Below are positions 52,463-62,276 of a DNA stretch of 64,000 nucleotides, piece by piece. The position numbers were made by a program, and so were the translations under genes. The notes beneath the pieces are model-generated. The model saw only the letters and a list, made by a program, of their open reading frames with translations, searched no databases and was not told where the DNA came from. The stretch is from the NCBI GenBank assembly GCA_030432565.1, contig JAUIGV010000004.1, forward strand, positions 62,001 through 126,000. Reading direction: 5' to 3'. Each line of letters opens with the position of its first letter. Within the stretch, counting starts at the first letter, position 1. The stretch is from Verrucomicrobiia bacterium. GTDB taxonomy: Bacteria > Verrucomicrobiota > Verrucomicrobiia > Verrucomicrobiales > Akkermansiaceae.

Positions 52463-55455
52463 AAATCCAATTCACCCTGTGTGTTCACTTCGTCGACTTC
52501 GACCACTTCGCCTAAATGGGTGGAAAGCAAACGACACTTCACCAAGGAAGGATCCACCCCGAAAACCGCCGCCAAGGCTCCCTGGTAACTCATCATTTGC
52601 GCCGCGTAACGCTCCACCAGCTCCGCGCCCGATTTGACTCCGTCCGTCTTAAAGTCGATGACCTCAAGCTTGGTCGTTTCGTCTCCCTCCCGGTAAACAT
52701 GCAGTCGATCCACCACTCCGCTCATCCACTTCCCCTGATGAATGAGTTCAAATCCCTGCTCGCGGTAAAGCTCCGCTCCACAATCCTCAAAGACCTTGTG
52801 AATCCCCGGCAGCTTCAGTGAGTCTTCCACGATCTTCCCCGCTGCCGAGTAGGGCAACGACGGTATTTCACCCGGCTCCAGCCACTCGATTTTCTCAAAC
52901 AAGGTATGAACCTCGACGCCAATTCGACGTCCGCTCCCTCCGCCTGTCCCAAATTGTTTTTTCCCGGTCGACGGATTGGTTCGAGACCTCTGCGCCTTTC
53001 CCTCCGGGAGTTTGGGCAGAACGGCAGGCTCGGGAACCTCCAGCGATTCGACGCCATCCGTCCACCTGGGATCCGACTCTGGAAAATCAATTCCAGTCGA
53101 CTGACGAACCAAGTTCGCCGGAGTGGCGTGGCTCTCCCCGGCGGGCTTGTCCCTTCGCGCCGCCGGTTCCTCGGGCAGGAAGGCATAAAGCCCGCGTTTG
53201 GCCCGCGTCAGCGCCACGTAGAGCAAGCAAAGCGTTTCGTATTTCTGAGATTCAGACCACCTTTCAAAAGCGGCCTTCGTCTCCGGATGCTCCAGATAAG
53301 CCCACTTCCCGGGCACTTGCAGGAGCCAATCCTTGCCACGCGCCACCTTGAAGTCCTTGGCATTGGGAACCTGGTTTCGGTCCGGCAACTCAGGAAGCAT
53401 TACGACATCAAACCCAAGCCCTTTCGACTTATGAATCGTCATCACCTCGATCGCCGCCACCCCGGGAGACTGATTCACCTGAAGGTCCCGAATCCAAGCC
53501 GCCGCCGCCCTCGGACAAGCTTCTCCCGTTCCGTCAAACTCCGACAATGTCGAAATCATATCCTCCGCTCTCCGCCGACCATACAAGCCAAGCCGCCCCC
53601 ATTCCGGAGCAATGAGAGCACTCACAAAACGCGCATAACCGCTCCGCTGGACCGCCTGCAAAATACGATCCCATCGCGTGCCCCAGTGCTCGCCAAACCT
53701 CTCCAACTCCGCCATCACCGGAGACATCGCGAGCACCTCGCGACTATATGCGTTCGCCGGGTTTGCCAACCATTGAATCAAGTGCTTGATCACCACACCG
53801 ACCGCGTGATCCGAACCCGGATTTCTTTGCCCGGCCTCGATGACGTCGAAACCCTCGGCGCGAAGCAAATCGGCATACTTCTTCACCTGGTCCCCGGTCC
53901 TCACCAACACCCCGCAAGTGAGCTTTTTTTCTCCGATTCCAATTCGTCTTAACTCGTCAACGAGAAGCTCGCCATCCGCATCCCTGGCGACCTCGATCAC
54001 CTTCGCTTCCCCGCTCACTTTAGAATCAGCCGATTCGTGATCCTTCCACTGCCACTGCTCCCGCACCGGTTTTCCAAAAAGATTCTCGATCAAGGGCAGA
54101 TTCCCGCACACCGAATTCACCAAAGCGAGCACCGCTGGGCACGAGCGATAGGAAACATCCATCGGCTCGACCTCCAAACCATTGCCATAGCGCCCGAGCA
54201 CATCGTCAAAAAGACTGACGTCCCCACCACGCCACGCGTAGATTCCCTGCTTGCGGTCTCCCACCACAAAAAAACTCCCCTCCGGATCGGCGACCGCTTC
54301 ATCAATCAAAGGCTCAAGCCCGCGCCATTCCGAGCGACTGGTATCTTGAAATTCGTCCAGCAACCAATGATCATAACGACCATCAAGACGATAATCGATC
54401 AGCTCCCGCCGCAACCTCCCCTCCTCGCTCTGACTCCACTCCCCAAGCAGGATCTTGACATCATCAAAGCTTAAGAGCCCGCGTTTCCGCAGCTGCTCCG
54501 CATGTTCGTGATCGATCTGCTCCATCAACTCACCAACCGCTTGTGTCTTGGCTACCGCACTCGCCAACTCACAGTCGATCGCCAATCGAAAAAGCGTCTG
54601 CCAATTCGCCCAACACTCGGGACTTATCGTCAGCATTTTGCGCCCTTCCTTAACCTCAACCGGTCCGCGTTCGCCCAGCACTTGCATTAGCCTGCTTCCC
54701 AAGGCGTTCAACTTGAGCGACCTCCCCACGACGTGATTGGAGAAATTGTCCAGCATCACGTTCCAGGCCTTCACCTGGTCATCGTCTTTCAAGGCCGCAA
54801 TCAAACCATCCTTTTGCGCCGCCCAATCATCCACCTTCGGCAGACCGGAAAACACCCTTGCATTCCCAAAGGCCTCTTTCCGGCTTCCCGCTTTCCAGAT
54901 CGCGTGCCACGTTCCCACGAATTCCTCGAGCGATCGTTGCACTCCTTGCTGACCTTTCCCCAAAGTCGCCTTGCGGAAGGCATGATAGAATTCCTGCCTG
55001 TCACCAAAGCCATCCCGTAGCACCCCTTGAAGAATCTCAGCCTGAGCCGTCTTCAATCTCTCGCCTTCCAACAAATCAAACGTTCCGCCAGTCAATCCGA
55101 GCTCGTACTGGAAACCCCGTACAATTCGTGAAAAGAATCCGTCCAAGGTGGTGAACTGAAGTTTCGGAAGCGAACGAATTACCTTTTCGAGAACATCCGG
55201 AAAATCAAATTCGGCTTTGATGTCATCACAGATCTCCTTCGCTTTTGCGGAATCCAAACTTCCCTCAGCCAATTTGGTTAGCACCGAGTCTGCAAACTCA
55301 CCCGCCGCCTTCCTTGTGAAAGTAAGCGCCACCATTCGCTCGGGGTCAACATCCTCACGCCCGATCTTTCCAATCACGCGGTTCCCAAGTTGATAGGTCT
55401 TTCCAGAACCGGCCGAGGCCAAAATCAAAAGGTTCTTTGCCAGAATGTCTTTCAT
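52459..55455 (-). CDS. AddA-like UvrD/REP helicase-nuclease
   Basis: A 998-residue protein. Walker A ASAGSGKT is at residues 13-20; helicase motifs include MVALTFTRKAAGEF, LLDEFQDTSRSEW, FFVVGDRKQGIYAWRGG, VMTIHKSKGLGFDVVMLPE and LCLLYVALTRAKRGLY. The C-terminus is a PD-(D/E)XK nuclease, with WMSGVVDRLHVY and KLEVIDFKTDG. With the AddB-like partner this should process double-strand DNA ends for recombination. It overlaps the AddB-like gene by 4 bases, so expression is coupled. Confidence 0.9.
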   Translation of the reverse strand: MKDILAKNLLILASAGSGKTYQLGNRVIGKIGREDVDPERMVALTFTRKAAGEFADSVLTKLAEGSLDSAKAKEICDDIKAEFDFPDVLEKVIRSLPKLQFTTLDGFFSRIVRGFQYELGLTGGTFDLLEGERLKTAQAEILQGVLRDGFGDRQEFYHAFRKATLGKGQQGVQRSLEEFVGTWHAIWKAGSRKEAFGNARVFSGLPKVDDWAAQKDGLIAALKDDDQVKAWNVMLDNFSNHVVGRSLKLNALGSRLMQVLGERGPVEVKEGRKMLTISPECWANWQTLFRLAIDCELASAVAKTQAVGELMEQIDHEHAEQLRKRGLLSFDDVKILLGEWSQSEEGRLRRELIDYRLDGRYDHWLLDEFQDTSRSEWRGLEPLIDEAVADPEGSFFVVGDRKQGIYAWRGGDVSLFDDVLGRYGNGLEVEPMDVSYRSCPAVLALVNSVCGNLPLIENLFGKPVREQWQWKDHESADSKVSGEAKVIEVARDADGELLVDELRRIGIGEKKLTCGVLVRTGDQVKKYADLLRAEGFDVIEAGQRNPGSDHAVGVVIKHLIQWLANPANAYSREVLAMSPVMAELERFGEHWGTRWDRILQAVQRSGYARFVSALIAPEWGRLGLYGRRRAEDMISTLSEFDGTGEACPRAAAAWIRDLQVNQSPGVAAIEVMTIHKSKGLGFDVVMLPELPDRNQVPNAKDFKVARGKDWLLQVPGKWAYLEHPETKAAFERWSESQKYETLCLLYVALTRAKRGLYAFLPEEPAARRDKPAGESHATPANLVRQSTGIDFPESDPRWTDGVESLEVPEPAVLPKLPEGKAQRSRTNPSTGKKQFGTGGGSGRRIGVEVHTLFEKIEWLEPGEIPSLPYSAAGKIVEDSLKLPGIHKVFEDCGAELYREQGFELIHQGKWMSGVVDRLHVYREGDETTKLEVIDFKTDGVKSGAELVERYAAQMMSYQGALAAVFGVDPSLVKCRLLSTHLGEVVEVDEVNTQGELDL

Positions 55456-58151
55456 ACCGCCCCTCCCTTCCAGTCAAAGGCGTCTTTGAGCTGACGTCCA
55501 TAAGTCAGATCCTCAAAGTCCTCGTATTGCACCTTCCCGGCCGGAGGCCAAAAAACCTCGCCTTGCACCTGCGTCACAATCCACTCGGCACACCTTGTTG
55601 CCGAGGCCTTGTCCTCATCGGTAAAATCATGCCACGGTGTAATCTTCACATTGGCCTCGTCGTGGCCGAGCGCGAAATACCCGATCTCATCCACTTCACC
55701 GAGAGCGGCGGCATAAAAAGGAACCTGCAAATTTGTCCAGACCGCTCCACTTGGTGCCATGACTTCCTCAGCCCGCAGATGCTTCGGCGGATCACCCCGA
55801 AATGTCTTTTGGTGCTCCTTGATGACATCTTTCGCCTCCTTGCTCGACTTGTAATCCAGCACCCGCATTCGTCCGTCATCATGTCTCTCGATCCGATCGA
55901 TTTGCCCCGTTACCACCATGCCGGCAATTTCGAGGGTGAAGTCTTGCTCGACCTTCTCGATCCGCCATCCCTCGGCGCGAACCTCAGCCTGTCTTTTGGC
56001 AAACCACCCCAAACGCAACCTCATCGACTCCACTTGCAAAGAGACCGCCAACGGCTGCACTTCACCAAAGTGTTCTTCCACCAAGTCATCGAGGGCTCTG
56101 TGTAGCCACCGCCTGATCTCTTCCGGATCCACGGCATCCCGGGCCACCGTATCACGTCCCCATTGCTCCAGAACATCGTGAAGGACATTTCCAAAGTCGC
56201 GATGATTCCACTCCGCGCGTTCCGGTTCCGGCTCGTTCATTCCCAAAACCCGCTGCAAGTAATAGCGAAATGGACAGGCCAGATACTTCGAGAACGCCGT
56301 CACCGACATTCTCTTCTTTGGCTCCACGATTCGGGGGCTCCACTTCCAATGATCTTCAACCTCCCAAGCCGCTCCCGAATCCGCAGGTTCAACATCCGCA
56401 AAAAGTTCCTTCACTTGCCTCGCCAGCTTCTTGCCCTTCGCCGTCAAAAGCAAACGCGAAGGCATCAAGACATCGCCACCAGCCGAGGACTTCCCCACGA
56501 TCAAATCGACACGCCCGGACTCCCGCCTCATTTCCAAAAGCGAATACAGCAGGTAAGCATCACGCGCCGCCCGACTTGCCTCACAAGGAAGCCCCAGCAC
56601 TTCCCGTGCACTTTCCGGAAGCCACGGATCTGTACTCGGTCGACTCGGCACCCGGCCTTCATTCATCCCGCAAATCACAAGATGCTCCGCCGGGTCGTGA
56701 AGCAGTTCCAACCATCCCTGCACATCCTGCACCCGACCATCGGGAGCCTCTTCCGGCACCGAACCGAGATCGTGCAAAAGCAGTTCAATCCAGAACCCCG
56801 GCGAACGATTCACCTCCTTCGCGGCTTCGCTCGTCTCCTCAAGCCATTCCTCCAAACCCGCTTCCCCCTCGTGATCAATCTTATTCAGCATCGACCGCAT
56901 CCCGGCATGGAATCCCTGCTTCAAAAACCGCTTTCGTAACTGATCAAATCCCGCCATCACCTCCACCGCGACATCCGCGGACTTAAGCTGATACTCCAGT
57001 CGGTTTTGCTCACTCTCACTCGTGGCATTCTCAAACCCTGTCGCAATCAAATGACGGGCCCGACGCACATCTTCCAGATCCCGAACAAGATGTGACTCTA
57101 ACAAACTGGAGAGCGCCTCGACCTGCTGTGAGCGAATCCCCCCCACCAAAAGCCTCCCCTGATCAAAAGCCAGCATATCGATGACTTCCTTGACTCCCGA
57201 ATTTTGCAAATAGCGCCGCCAACAGCTGAGCCAACCACCCAGCGGGGAGGGCAAGAAGGCACCCGGGTCATGAATCACCCAGCCGGCTCTCCCAAACGAT
57301 CTTACCAACTCGACGGCCACCTCCTCATCGGCCGTGCCCAGGCCCACCTCCTCGCTCGCGGAGCCGCCATCAACCACCTTGGCAACGGTCAGGTCCGCCT
57401 GCTGACTCGGATCTCCGGTTAAAGTCACGGAACCATTTGCAGGCCATGGGATTTCCCGATCATTCCAGTCCAAGCCGGGCCGTCCCCATTCATCGACTCT
57501 CGAATCCGGAACCAGAGCCGTGACCGGAATTCCTTCACCCTCCAGAAACTTCGCCACGACCGGAGGAAGATCCATCACGCCCGCAATCACGATCTCCCGG
57601 ACTCCACTTGGCATCTCCAACCCACCCCTGGCGAGCCGGGATGATTTGCTTTCATACCCCCACGCCTTCAAATTGTTCTCCACAACCGTTTCCAGTCTTG
57701 CCAACTGTTCCCACCGTTCGCCTTCAAGAGCCACAATCCGCCTGGCGGCCTCTCCCACCATGAGTCCGTTTTCCTGAAGACTCTTCCGCAATTCCGTGAA
57801 CGCTCTTGCCAGCCCCATGGCCCAACCGGCCCCCTCGCCAGCCGGTGATTCGGGAAAGATGGCGGAGTAACTTTCCCAGTCATCAACTCCCTCGAGCGCT
57901 TCCGCCCAAGCGAGAACCTCAACCGCATCCGACGCGGCATCCCCGATTTGCATCAGAGTTCCGGTAGTCACCACCTTTGGCGCGAGGAGTGCCCCGCGTT
58001 CCGCCAAACCCTGCCTGAAGCGACGTCCGCTCTGAGCCGTCGGAACCAAAACAAGGACTCCGGGCAACTCTCCCTTTTTCCCTAAAAGCCAATCGATAAC
58101 GGCCGCCCCATATGGCTGGGAAGAAGGGAAGGCGATAATCTGAGCAGGCAT
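55452..58151 (-). CDS. AddB-like PD-(D/E)XK nuclease/helicase-like protein
   Basis: An 899-residue partner of the AddA-like protein. The N-terminus lacks a Walker A. It contains helicase-inactive domains (LVICGMNEGRVPSRPSTDPWLP is the degenerate motif IV-V region) and a C-terminal nuclease: SKYLACPFRYYLQRVLGM, then MVVTGQIDRIERHDDG and RMRVLDYKSSKEAKD. The extra C-terminal cysteines that hold the iron-sulfur cluster in Bacillus AddB are not seen. The start at 58151 is an ATG. It is transcribed first in the three-gene operon with the beta-lactamase-fold gene last. Confidence 0.85.
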   Translation of the reverse strand: MPAQIIAFPSSQPYGAAVIDWLLGKKGELPGVLVLVPTAQSGRRFRQGLAERGALLAPKVVTTGTLMQIGDAASDAVEVLAWAEALEGVDDWESYSAIFPESPAGEGAGWAMGLARAFTELRKSLQENGLMVGEAARRIVALEGERWEQLARLETVVENNLKAWGYESKSSRLARGGLEMPSGVREIVIAGVMDLPPVVAKFLEGEGIPVTALVPDSRVDEWGRPGLDWNDREIPWPANGSVTLTGDPSQQADLTVAKVVDGGSASEEVGLGTADEEVAVELVRSFGRAGWVIHDPGAFLPSPLGGWLSCWRRYLQNSGVKEVIDMLAFDQGRLLVGGIRSQQVEALSSLLESHLVRDLEDVRRARHLIATGFENATSESEQNRLEYQLKSADVAVEVMAGFDQLRKRFLKQGFHAGMRSMLNKIDHEGEAGLEEWLEETSEAAKEVNRSPGFWIELLLHDLGSVPEEAPDGRVQDVQGWLELLHDPAEHLVICGMNEGRVPSRPSTDPWLPESAREVLGLPCEASRAARDAYLLYSLLEMRRESGRVDLIVGKSSAGGDVLMPSRLLLTAKGKKLARQVKELFADVEPADSGAAWEVEDHWKWSPRIVEPKKRMSVTAFSKYLACPFRYYLQRVLGMNEPEPERAEWNHRDFGNVLHDVLEQWGRDTVARDAVDPEEIRRWLHRALDDLVEEHFGEVQPLAVSLQVESMRLRLGWFAKRQAEVRAEGWRIEKVEQDFTLEIAGMVVTGQIDRIERHDDGRMRVLDYKSSKEAKDVIKEHQKTFRGDPPKHLRAEEVMAPSGAVWTNLQVPFYAAALGEVDEIGYFALGHDEANVKITPWHDFTDEDKASATRCAEWIVTQVQGEVFWPPAGKVQYEDFEDLTYGRQLKDAFDWKGGAV

Positions 58152-58259
58152 GGCGGGAGCATCCCCAATCGCGTCTCCCGATCCAACCTCAAACCTGCCA
58201 ATTCACCGGAAATCTCCTCGCCTTTCCGGCCACAGTTCTCCAACTTGCGTCCAGAAGTC

Positions 58260-59168
58260 ATGTCAAACGTCCAATGGTTCTATTCCGATGTCCAACAGCA
58301 ACAGCAAGGGCCTCTTACCTTTGATCAAATCCAGCAAATGGCGGCCACCGGCCAAATCCAGCCCAACACCCTGATTTGGAACGAGAACCTGCCCAGTTGG
58401 ACCGCCGCCAGCTCCGTCCCCGGTGTCTTCAACTCCGCCGGCCAAACAGCCCCAAGTCCATACCCGGCGCCCGCAGTCGGTCAGGTTGCTCCCACTGGCG
58501 GCCACTATCCAACTCCCCAGGTTAAGAAAACCTCCTTCGCTCTCTGGATTGGGACTTACCTTGCTTCCTTGATTCTCATCGGCATCGCAATGGCCGCGAT
58601 CATCGCTGCAGCTCCCGCCGCTCCCGACTATTCGGAAGAAAACAGGAAAATGAGCCAAGCCGAAACCGAACAGGAAATTCGCGAGGCCCAGGAAGCCATC
58701 AATCGTAAGACCGAAGAATACACGAAGGAGTTTTCGGGAGAATCTGTCGCGGGTATGGGAGCCGGTGCGCTTGGTCTTTTTCTAGGCTGGGCTCTTTCCG
58801 TTTTTGCAGCCGTCTATGCTTATATCATCCTCTATCGTGCCTGGTTGATCCTACAACCGGGAGGAGCGCGCACCACCCCGGGAAAAGCGGTTGGATTTTG
58901 CTTTATCCCGTTTTTCAACATCTACTGGATTTTTAACGTTTATGTGGGGTGGGCCACCGATTGGACCCGTATCAGAAGTTCCTACTCAAATCTTCAAAAT
59001 GCTCCACAGGCTTCCAGCGGATTGTTCATCGCATCCGTGGTCTGTCTGATCACGGTGATCCTCATGCCGATCGGAATCATCCTCTTTATGATCTGTAAGA
59101 AGCAGATGTGCGATACCATCAACTACTGCTCCGCAAATCCAAACGGAGGAATGACCGGCTCCTTTTAA
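58260..59168 (+). CDS. GYF_2/DUF4339 domain multi-pass membrane protein
   Basis: About 302 residues from the ATG at 58260. The N-terminal GYF_2 domain shows WFYSDVQQQQQGPLTFDQIQQMAATGQIQPNTLIW. A Pro/Gly-rich linker precedes about four membrane helices (ALWIGTYLASLILIGIAMAAI; GAGALGLFLGWALSVFAAVYAYIILY; VGFCFIPFFNIYWIFNVYVGW; GLFIASVVCLITVILMPIGIILFM). GYF_2 proteins are abundant in this phylum, where the domain may bind Pro-rich peptides. No role is known for this one. It is followed by rimO after 27 bases. Confidence 0.83.
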   Translation: MSNVQWFYSDVQQQQQGPLTFDQIQQMAATGQIQPNTLIWNENLPSWTAASSVPGVFNSAGQTAPSPYPAPAVGQVAPTGGHYPTPQVKKTSFALWIGTYLASLILIGIAMAAIIAAAPAAPDYSEENRKMSQAETEQEIREAQEAINRKTEEYTKEFSGESVAGMGAGALGLFLGWALSVFAAVYAYIILYRAWLILQPGGARTTPGKAVGFCFIPFFNIYWIFNVYVGWATDWTRIRSSYSNLQNAPQASSGLFIASVVCLITVILMPIGIILFMICKKQMCDTINYCSANPNGGMTGSF

Positions 59169-59195
59169 TCTCCCAGCATCACACGATCCAAAACC

Positions 59196-60569
59196 ATGCC
59201 TACCCAAATCGGACTCATCTCCCTTGGCTGCGCCAAGAACCTCATCGATTCAGAGATCATGCTCGGTCACCTCCAAGACGAAGGCATGACTCTGGTGCCC
59301 GACCCCGAACTGGCCGATGCCCTGATCATCAACACCTGCTCCTTTATTGATGTCGCGAAAGATGAATCCGTCGGAACAATCATTGAAGCCGTCAATGCAC
59401 GACAGGAGGATCCGGCCCGCGAGAAGCAGAAAATCATCGTCGCAGGCTGCCTTTCCCAACGCTTTCAAAAAGACCTTCCCGGCCTCCTTCCCGAAGTCGA
59501 TGCCTTCATCGGTCTCGACCAAGTCACTGACGTCGCCTCAATCGTTCGCAAAACCCTGCAGCGGGATCTTGGGGAGGATGGCTCCCTCGACACGGTCACC
59601 GCAAAGTCACGCTACATTCCCGACTACACCACGCCACGCTTCAGGCTTACCCCTCAGCACATGGCATACATCAAAATCGCCGAAGGCTGTAACCACACCT
59701 GCGCCTTCTGCATCATTCCGAAAATCCGGGGTCAACATCGTTCACGAACCCAGGAATCCATCGTGCGCGAAGCCAAAGGTCTCATCGCCCAAGGTGTGAA
59801 GGAAATCAATCTGATCTCCCAGGACACCACCTATTTCGGCATGGATAAATGGCAGGGGCTCGGCAATCGCCCCAACCCAACCTCCGGCGTAGATTCAACC
59901 CGGGGAGAGTCCCTCGCATCCCTGCTGCGCGCTCTCAACGACCTCGACGGTGATTTCTGGATCCGCCTTCTCTACACCCACCCCGCCCACTGGTCCGACG
60001 AACTGATTCAGACCATCGCCGAATGCCCCAAGGTCGCTCGATACGTCGATATCCCGTTGCAACACATCTCCGATCACATGCTTGATAAGATGAACCGCAA
60101 GACCGATGGAAAATACATTCGTGACCTCCTGCAGAGGATGCGGGACGGCATTCCCGATCTTTCCATCCGCACCACCTTCATCACCGGGTTTCCTGAAGAA
60201 ACCGAGGAGGACCACAAAGAACTTCTCGAGTTCATCAAAACCTTCAAATTTGAGCGTTGCGGGATTTTCCAATATTCCAAGGAGGAAGGAACCCGTGCTT
60301 ACAAAATGGCAGGCCACGTTCATCACGCGACCAAGAAGAAGCGCCACCGCGAACTCACCTCCGCCATCGACGAGGTGGCACAACAAGTCAACGAGGCCCA
60401 GCTTGGCAAAAAGAAGCGCGTGCTTGTTGAGGAAGAAGGGATCGCCCGCTCAATGTGGGACGCCCCCGACATCGACGGCCGAATCTTCGTCCCCATCGAT
60501 TCCGAAGTCGGAGAATTTCTCGACGTCGAAATCAAAGACCACCGTGGCTACGACCTGGTCGCAAAGTGA
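59196..60569 (+). CDS. rimO: Ribosomal protein S12 methylthiotransferase RimO
   Basis: A 457-residue radical SAM enzyme that thiomethylates an Asp of ribosomal protein S12. The N-terminal UPF0004 domain holds ISLGCAKNLIDSE (Cys12 and later cysteines for the second cluster). The radical SAM motif is EGCNHTCAFCIIP (Cys165, Cys169, Cys172), followed by RDLLQRMRDGIPDLSIRTTFITGFPEET and a C-terminal TRAM domain. SLGCAKN and the IIPKIRG context fit RimO rather than MiaB. A short insertion, GLGNRPNPTSGVDSTRGES, lies inside the radical SAM part. Confidence 0.93.
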   Translation: MPTQIGLISLGCAKNLIDSEIMLGHLQDEGMTLVPDPELADALIINTCSFIDVAKDESVGTIIEAVNARQEDPAREKQKIIVAGCLSQRFQKDLPGLLPEVDAFIGLDQVTDVASIVRKTLQRDLGEDGSLDTVTAKSRYIPDYTTPRFRLTPQHMAYIKIAEGCNHTCAFCIIPKIRGQHRSRTQESIVREAKGLIAQGVKEINLISQDTTYFGMDKWQGLGNRPNPTSGVDSTRGESLASLLRALNDLDGDFWIRLLYTHPAHWSDELIQTIAECPKVARYVDIPLQHISDHMLDKMNRKTDGKYIRDLLQRMRDGIPDLSIRTTFITGFPEETEEDHKELLEFIKTFKFERCGIFQYSKEEGTRAYKMAGHVHHATKKKRHRELTSAIDEVAQQVNEAQLGKKKRVLVEEEGIARSMWDAPDIDGRIFVPIDSEVGEFLDVEIKDHRGYDLVAK

Positions 60570-60633
60570 CCCAAGCGTTCCGCTTTTGAGCGGGGCCCAA
60601 GCCTTGCCAACCAGCCCGTTCGGTCCGGTCTCC

Positions 60634-62229
60634 TTAAGCATCCTTGTAGGATTTCACCACAAGCTCGCTGAGAAATTTATCCGGATCGTTCACCGCCGGC
60701 CCGGTCAGAATAAACTCTGCCTGACCGGTGTTCTTCTGGATAAGCTTCAGACCAAATTGATAATCCTTAAAGTGCTGGCGGGCGACCTGAAAGACACTCC
60801 GCGCCTGCTCGCCAGCCATTTTAACAAGTCTTGCGACCGCATCATCGCTAAGTTTTATGACGACACCATGCTTGTCCTTGAACTCGCGGATGAAGGCTTC
60901 GACCTCCTGTCGTGCCTTTTCCACGACCAGCTCCTGCCCAAGCTCCCGATAACCTTCCAAATGCTTCTCGCGGTTTTCGATCAAGTCATCATCCAGAACC
61001 AACTCTGTCACCGAAGTCCCTGGCAATTCATATTTAAAATCACGAAGAATCTTCTCTCCGACAGTCATCAATCCCCGGGCACCGGTTTTCTCGCCCTCGG
61101 CCATTTCAGCGATCTTCTTGATGCCTGAATCCTTCACTTTGAGATCGATGCCGTAAGCTTCGAACTCCCGTTCATATTGTCGCAATAAACTCCCTTCCGA
61201 GTATTTCAGGATCGCTTCTAAATCGGCAGCCTCAAGATGTTCGCAGACCACCCTCACCGGAATCCGGCCGATGAACTCGGCTTCAAATCCAAAGTCGATG
61301 TAATCCTGGGTCGTGACTTTCTTGAAAAGCTCGCCATCCATTGCCGGCTCGGCCTGCTCGGTTGAAAACCCGATCTGGGAAGCCTGGCTTCGCTTCCGGA
61401 CAATTTTTTCAAGCCCGGAAAAAGCACCACTTACGATGAATAGAATGTGCTTCGTGTTCACCGTATCTTTCCCTTTTTTGCCATTCTGCATGTCCATCAT
61501 TGCCATCATCTGGCCACGCATATCCTGGGGATTTCGCAAAGGCACCTCGGTCTCTTCCATCAGCTTTAACAAGGTCGTCTGAACCCCGCGACCACTGACA
61601 TCACGCCCAATCATCCCGGCACCCCCGCTTGAAGCGAGTTTGTCGATTTCATCGATATAGATGATACCATACTCCGCCAGGGATACGTCGCCGTTTGCCT
61701 TGGACACCAATTCACGAACGAGATCATCAACATCACCTCCAACATAACCGGTCTCGGAAAACTTGGTCGCGTCCGCCTTCACAAAGGGAACACCAATCAA
61801 GTCGGCAATGTGCTTTACGAGGTAGGTCTTACCCACTCCGGTCGGCCCCACCACCATGACATTCTGCTTCTGCAGCTCAATTTTTTCCCCGTCTTCGTCT
61901 TGCGACCTCAGGGTTTTGACGTGGTTGTAGTGATCACAAACCGCAATCGCGAGAGCCTTCTTGGCCTCATCCTGGCGGATCACGAAACGATCAAGGTGCG
62001 CCTTGATGTCGCGCGGAAGAAGATCAAATTTAAAAATCTCGTCGACTTCCGGCTCCACAAAATCTTCCCCGTCATCCTTGGTTTCCTCGGTAAAGGACGG
62101 AGTCTCAGCACCGGGGAAGGTAAACGCACCCTTCCCTAATTTGCCAAACATCCCCTCGAGGGCCTTTTTGATTTCCTCTGGATCGGGATAGTTCGGCCCC
62201 TTGGGCCCACCTTTGTCGTCGTCGCTCAT
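60634..62229 (-). CDS. ClpX-type AAA+ unfoldase without zinc domain, extended C-terminus
   Basis: About 531 residues from the ATG at 62229 (MSDDDKGGPKGPNYPDPEEIKK). The AAA+ core is ClpX: VVGPTGVGKTYLVKHIA, pore loop ETGYVGGDVDDLV, GIIYIDEIDKLAS, an IGF-type ClpP-docking loop (SQIGFSTEQ), and FIGRIPVRV. The Cys4 zinc-binding N-domain is absent; the N-terminus is a Pro/Glu-rich stretch. The C-terminus is about 110 residues longer than ClpX and appears to repeat the small domain (compare GIDLKVKDSGIKKIAEMAEGE with GVVIKLSDDAVARLVKMAGE). It could unfold substrates for ClpP, but specificity should differ. Confidence 0.85.
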   Translation of the reverse strand: MSDDDKGGPKGPNYPDPEEIKKALEGMFGKLGKGAFTFPGAETPSFTEETKDDGEDFVEPEVDEIFKFDLLPRDIKAHLDRFVIRQDEAKKALAIAVCDHYNHVKTLRSQDEDGEKIELQKQNVMVVGPTGVGKTYLVKHIADLIGVPFVKADATKFSETGYVGGDVDDLVRELVSKANGDVSLAEYGIIYIDEIDKLASSGGAGMIGRDVSGRGVQTTLLKLMEETEVPLRNPQDMRGQMMAMMDMQNGKKGKDTVNTKHILFIVSGAFSGLEKIVRKRSQASQIGFSTEQAEPAMDGELFKKVTTQDYIDFGFEAEFIGRIPVRVVCEHLEAADLEAILKYSEGSLLRQYEREFEAYGIDLKVKDSGIKKIAEMAEGEKTGARGLMTVGEKILRDFKYELPGTSVTELVLDDDLIENREKHLEGYRELGQELVVEKARQEVEAFIREFKDKHGVVIKLSDDAVARLVKMAGEQARSVFQVARQHFKDYQFGLKLIQKNTGQAEFILTGPAVNDPDKFLSELVVKSYKDA

Positions 62230-62276
62230 GATGGGCAATATCGGCGGCCCTGCCACCGGAGCAAGAGGGAATTTTC

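Noticed and set aside
52906-53952. 348-codon plus-strand frame opposite the AddA-like gene
   Set aside because: His/Arg/Pro-rich shadow of a clearly recognised helicase-nuclease.
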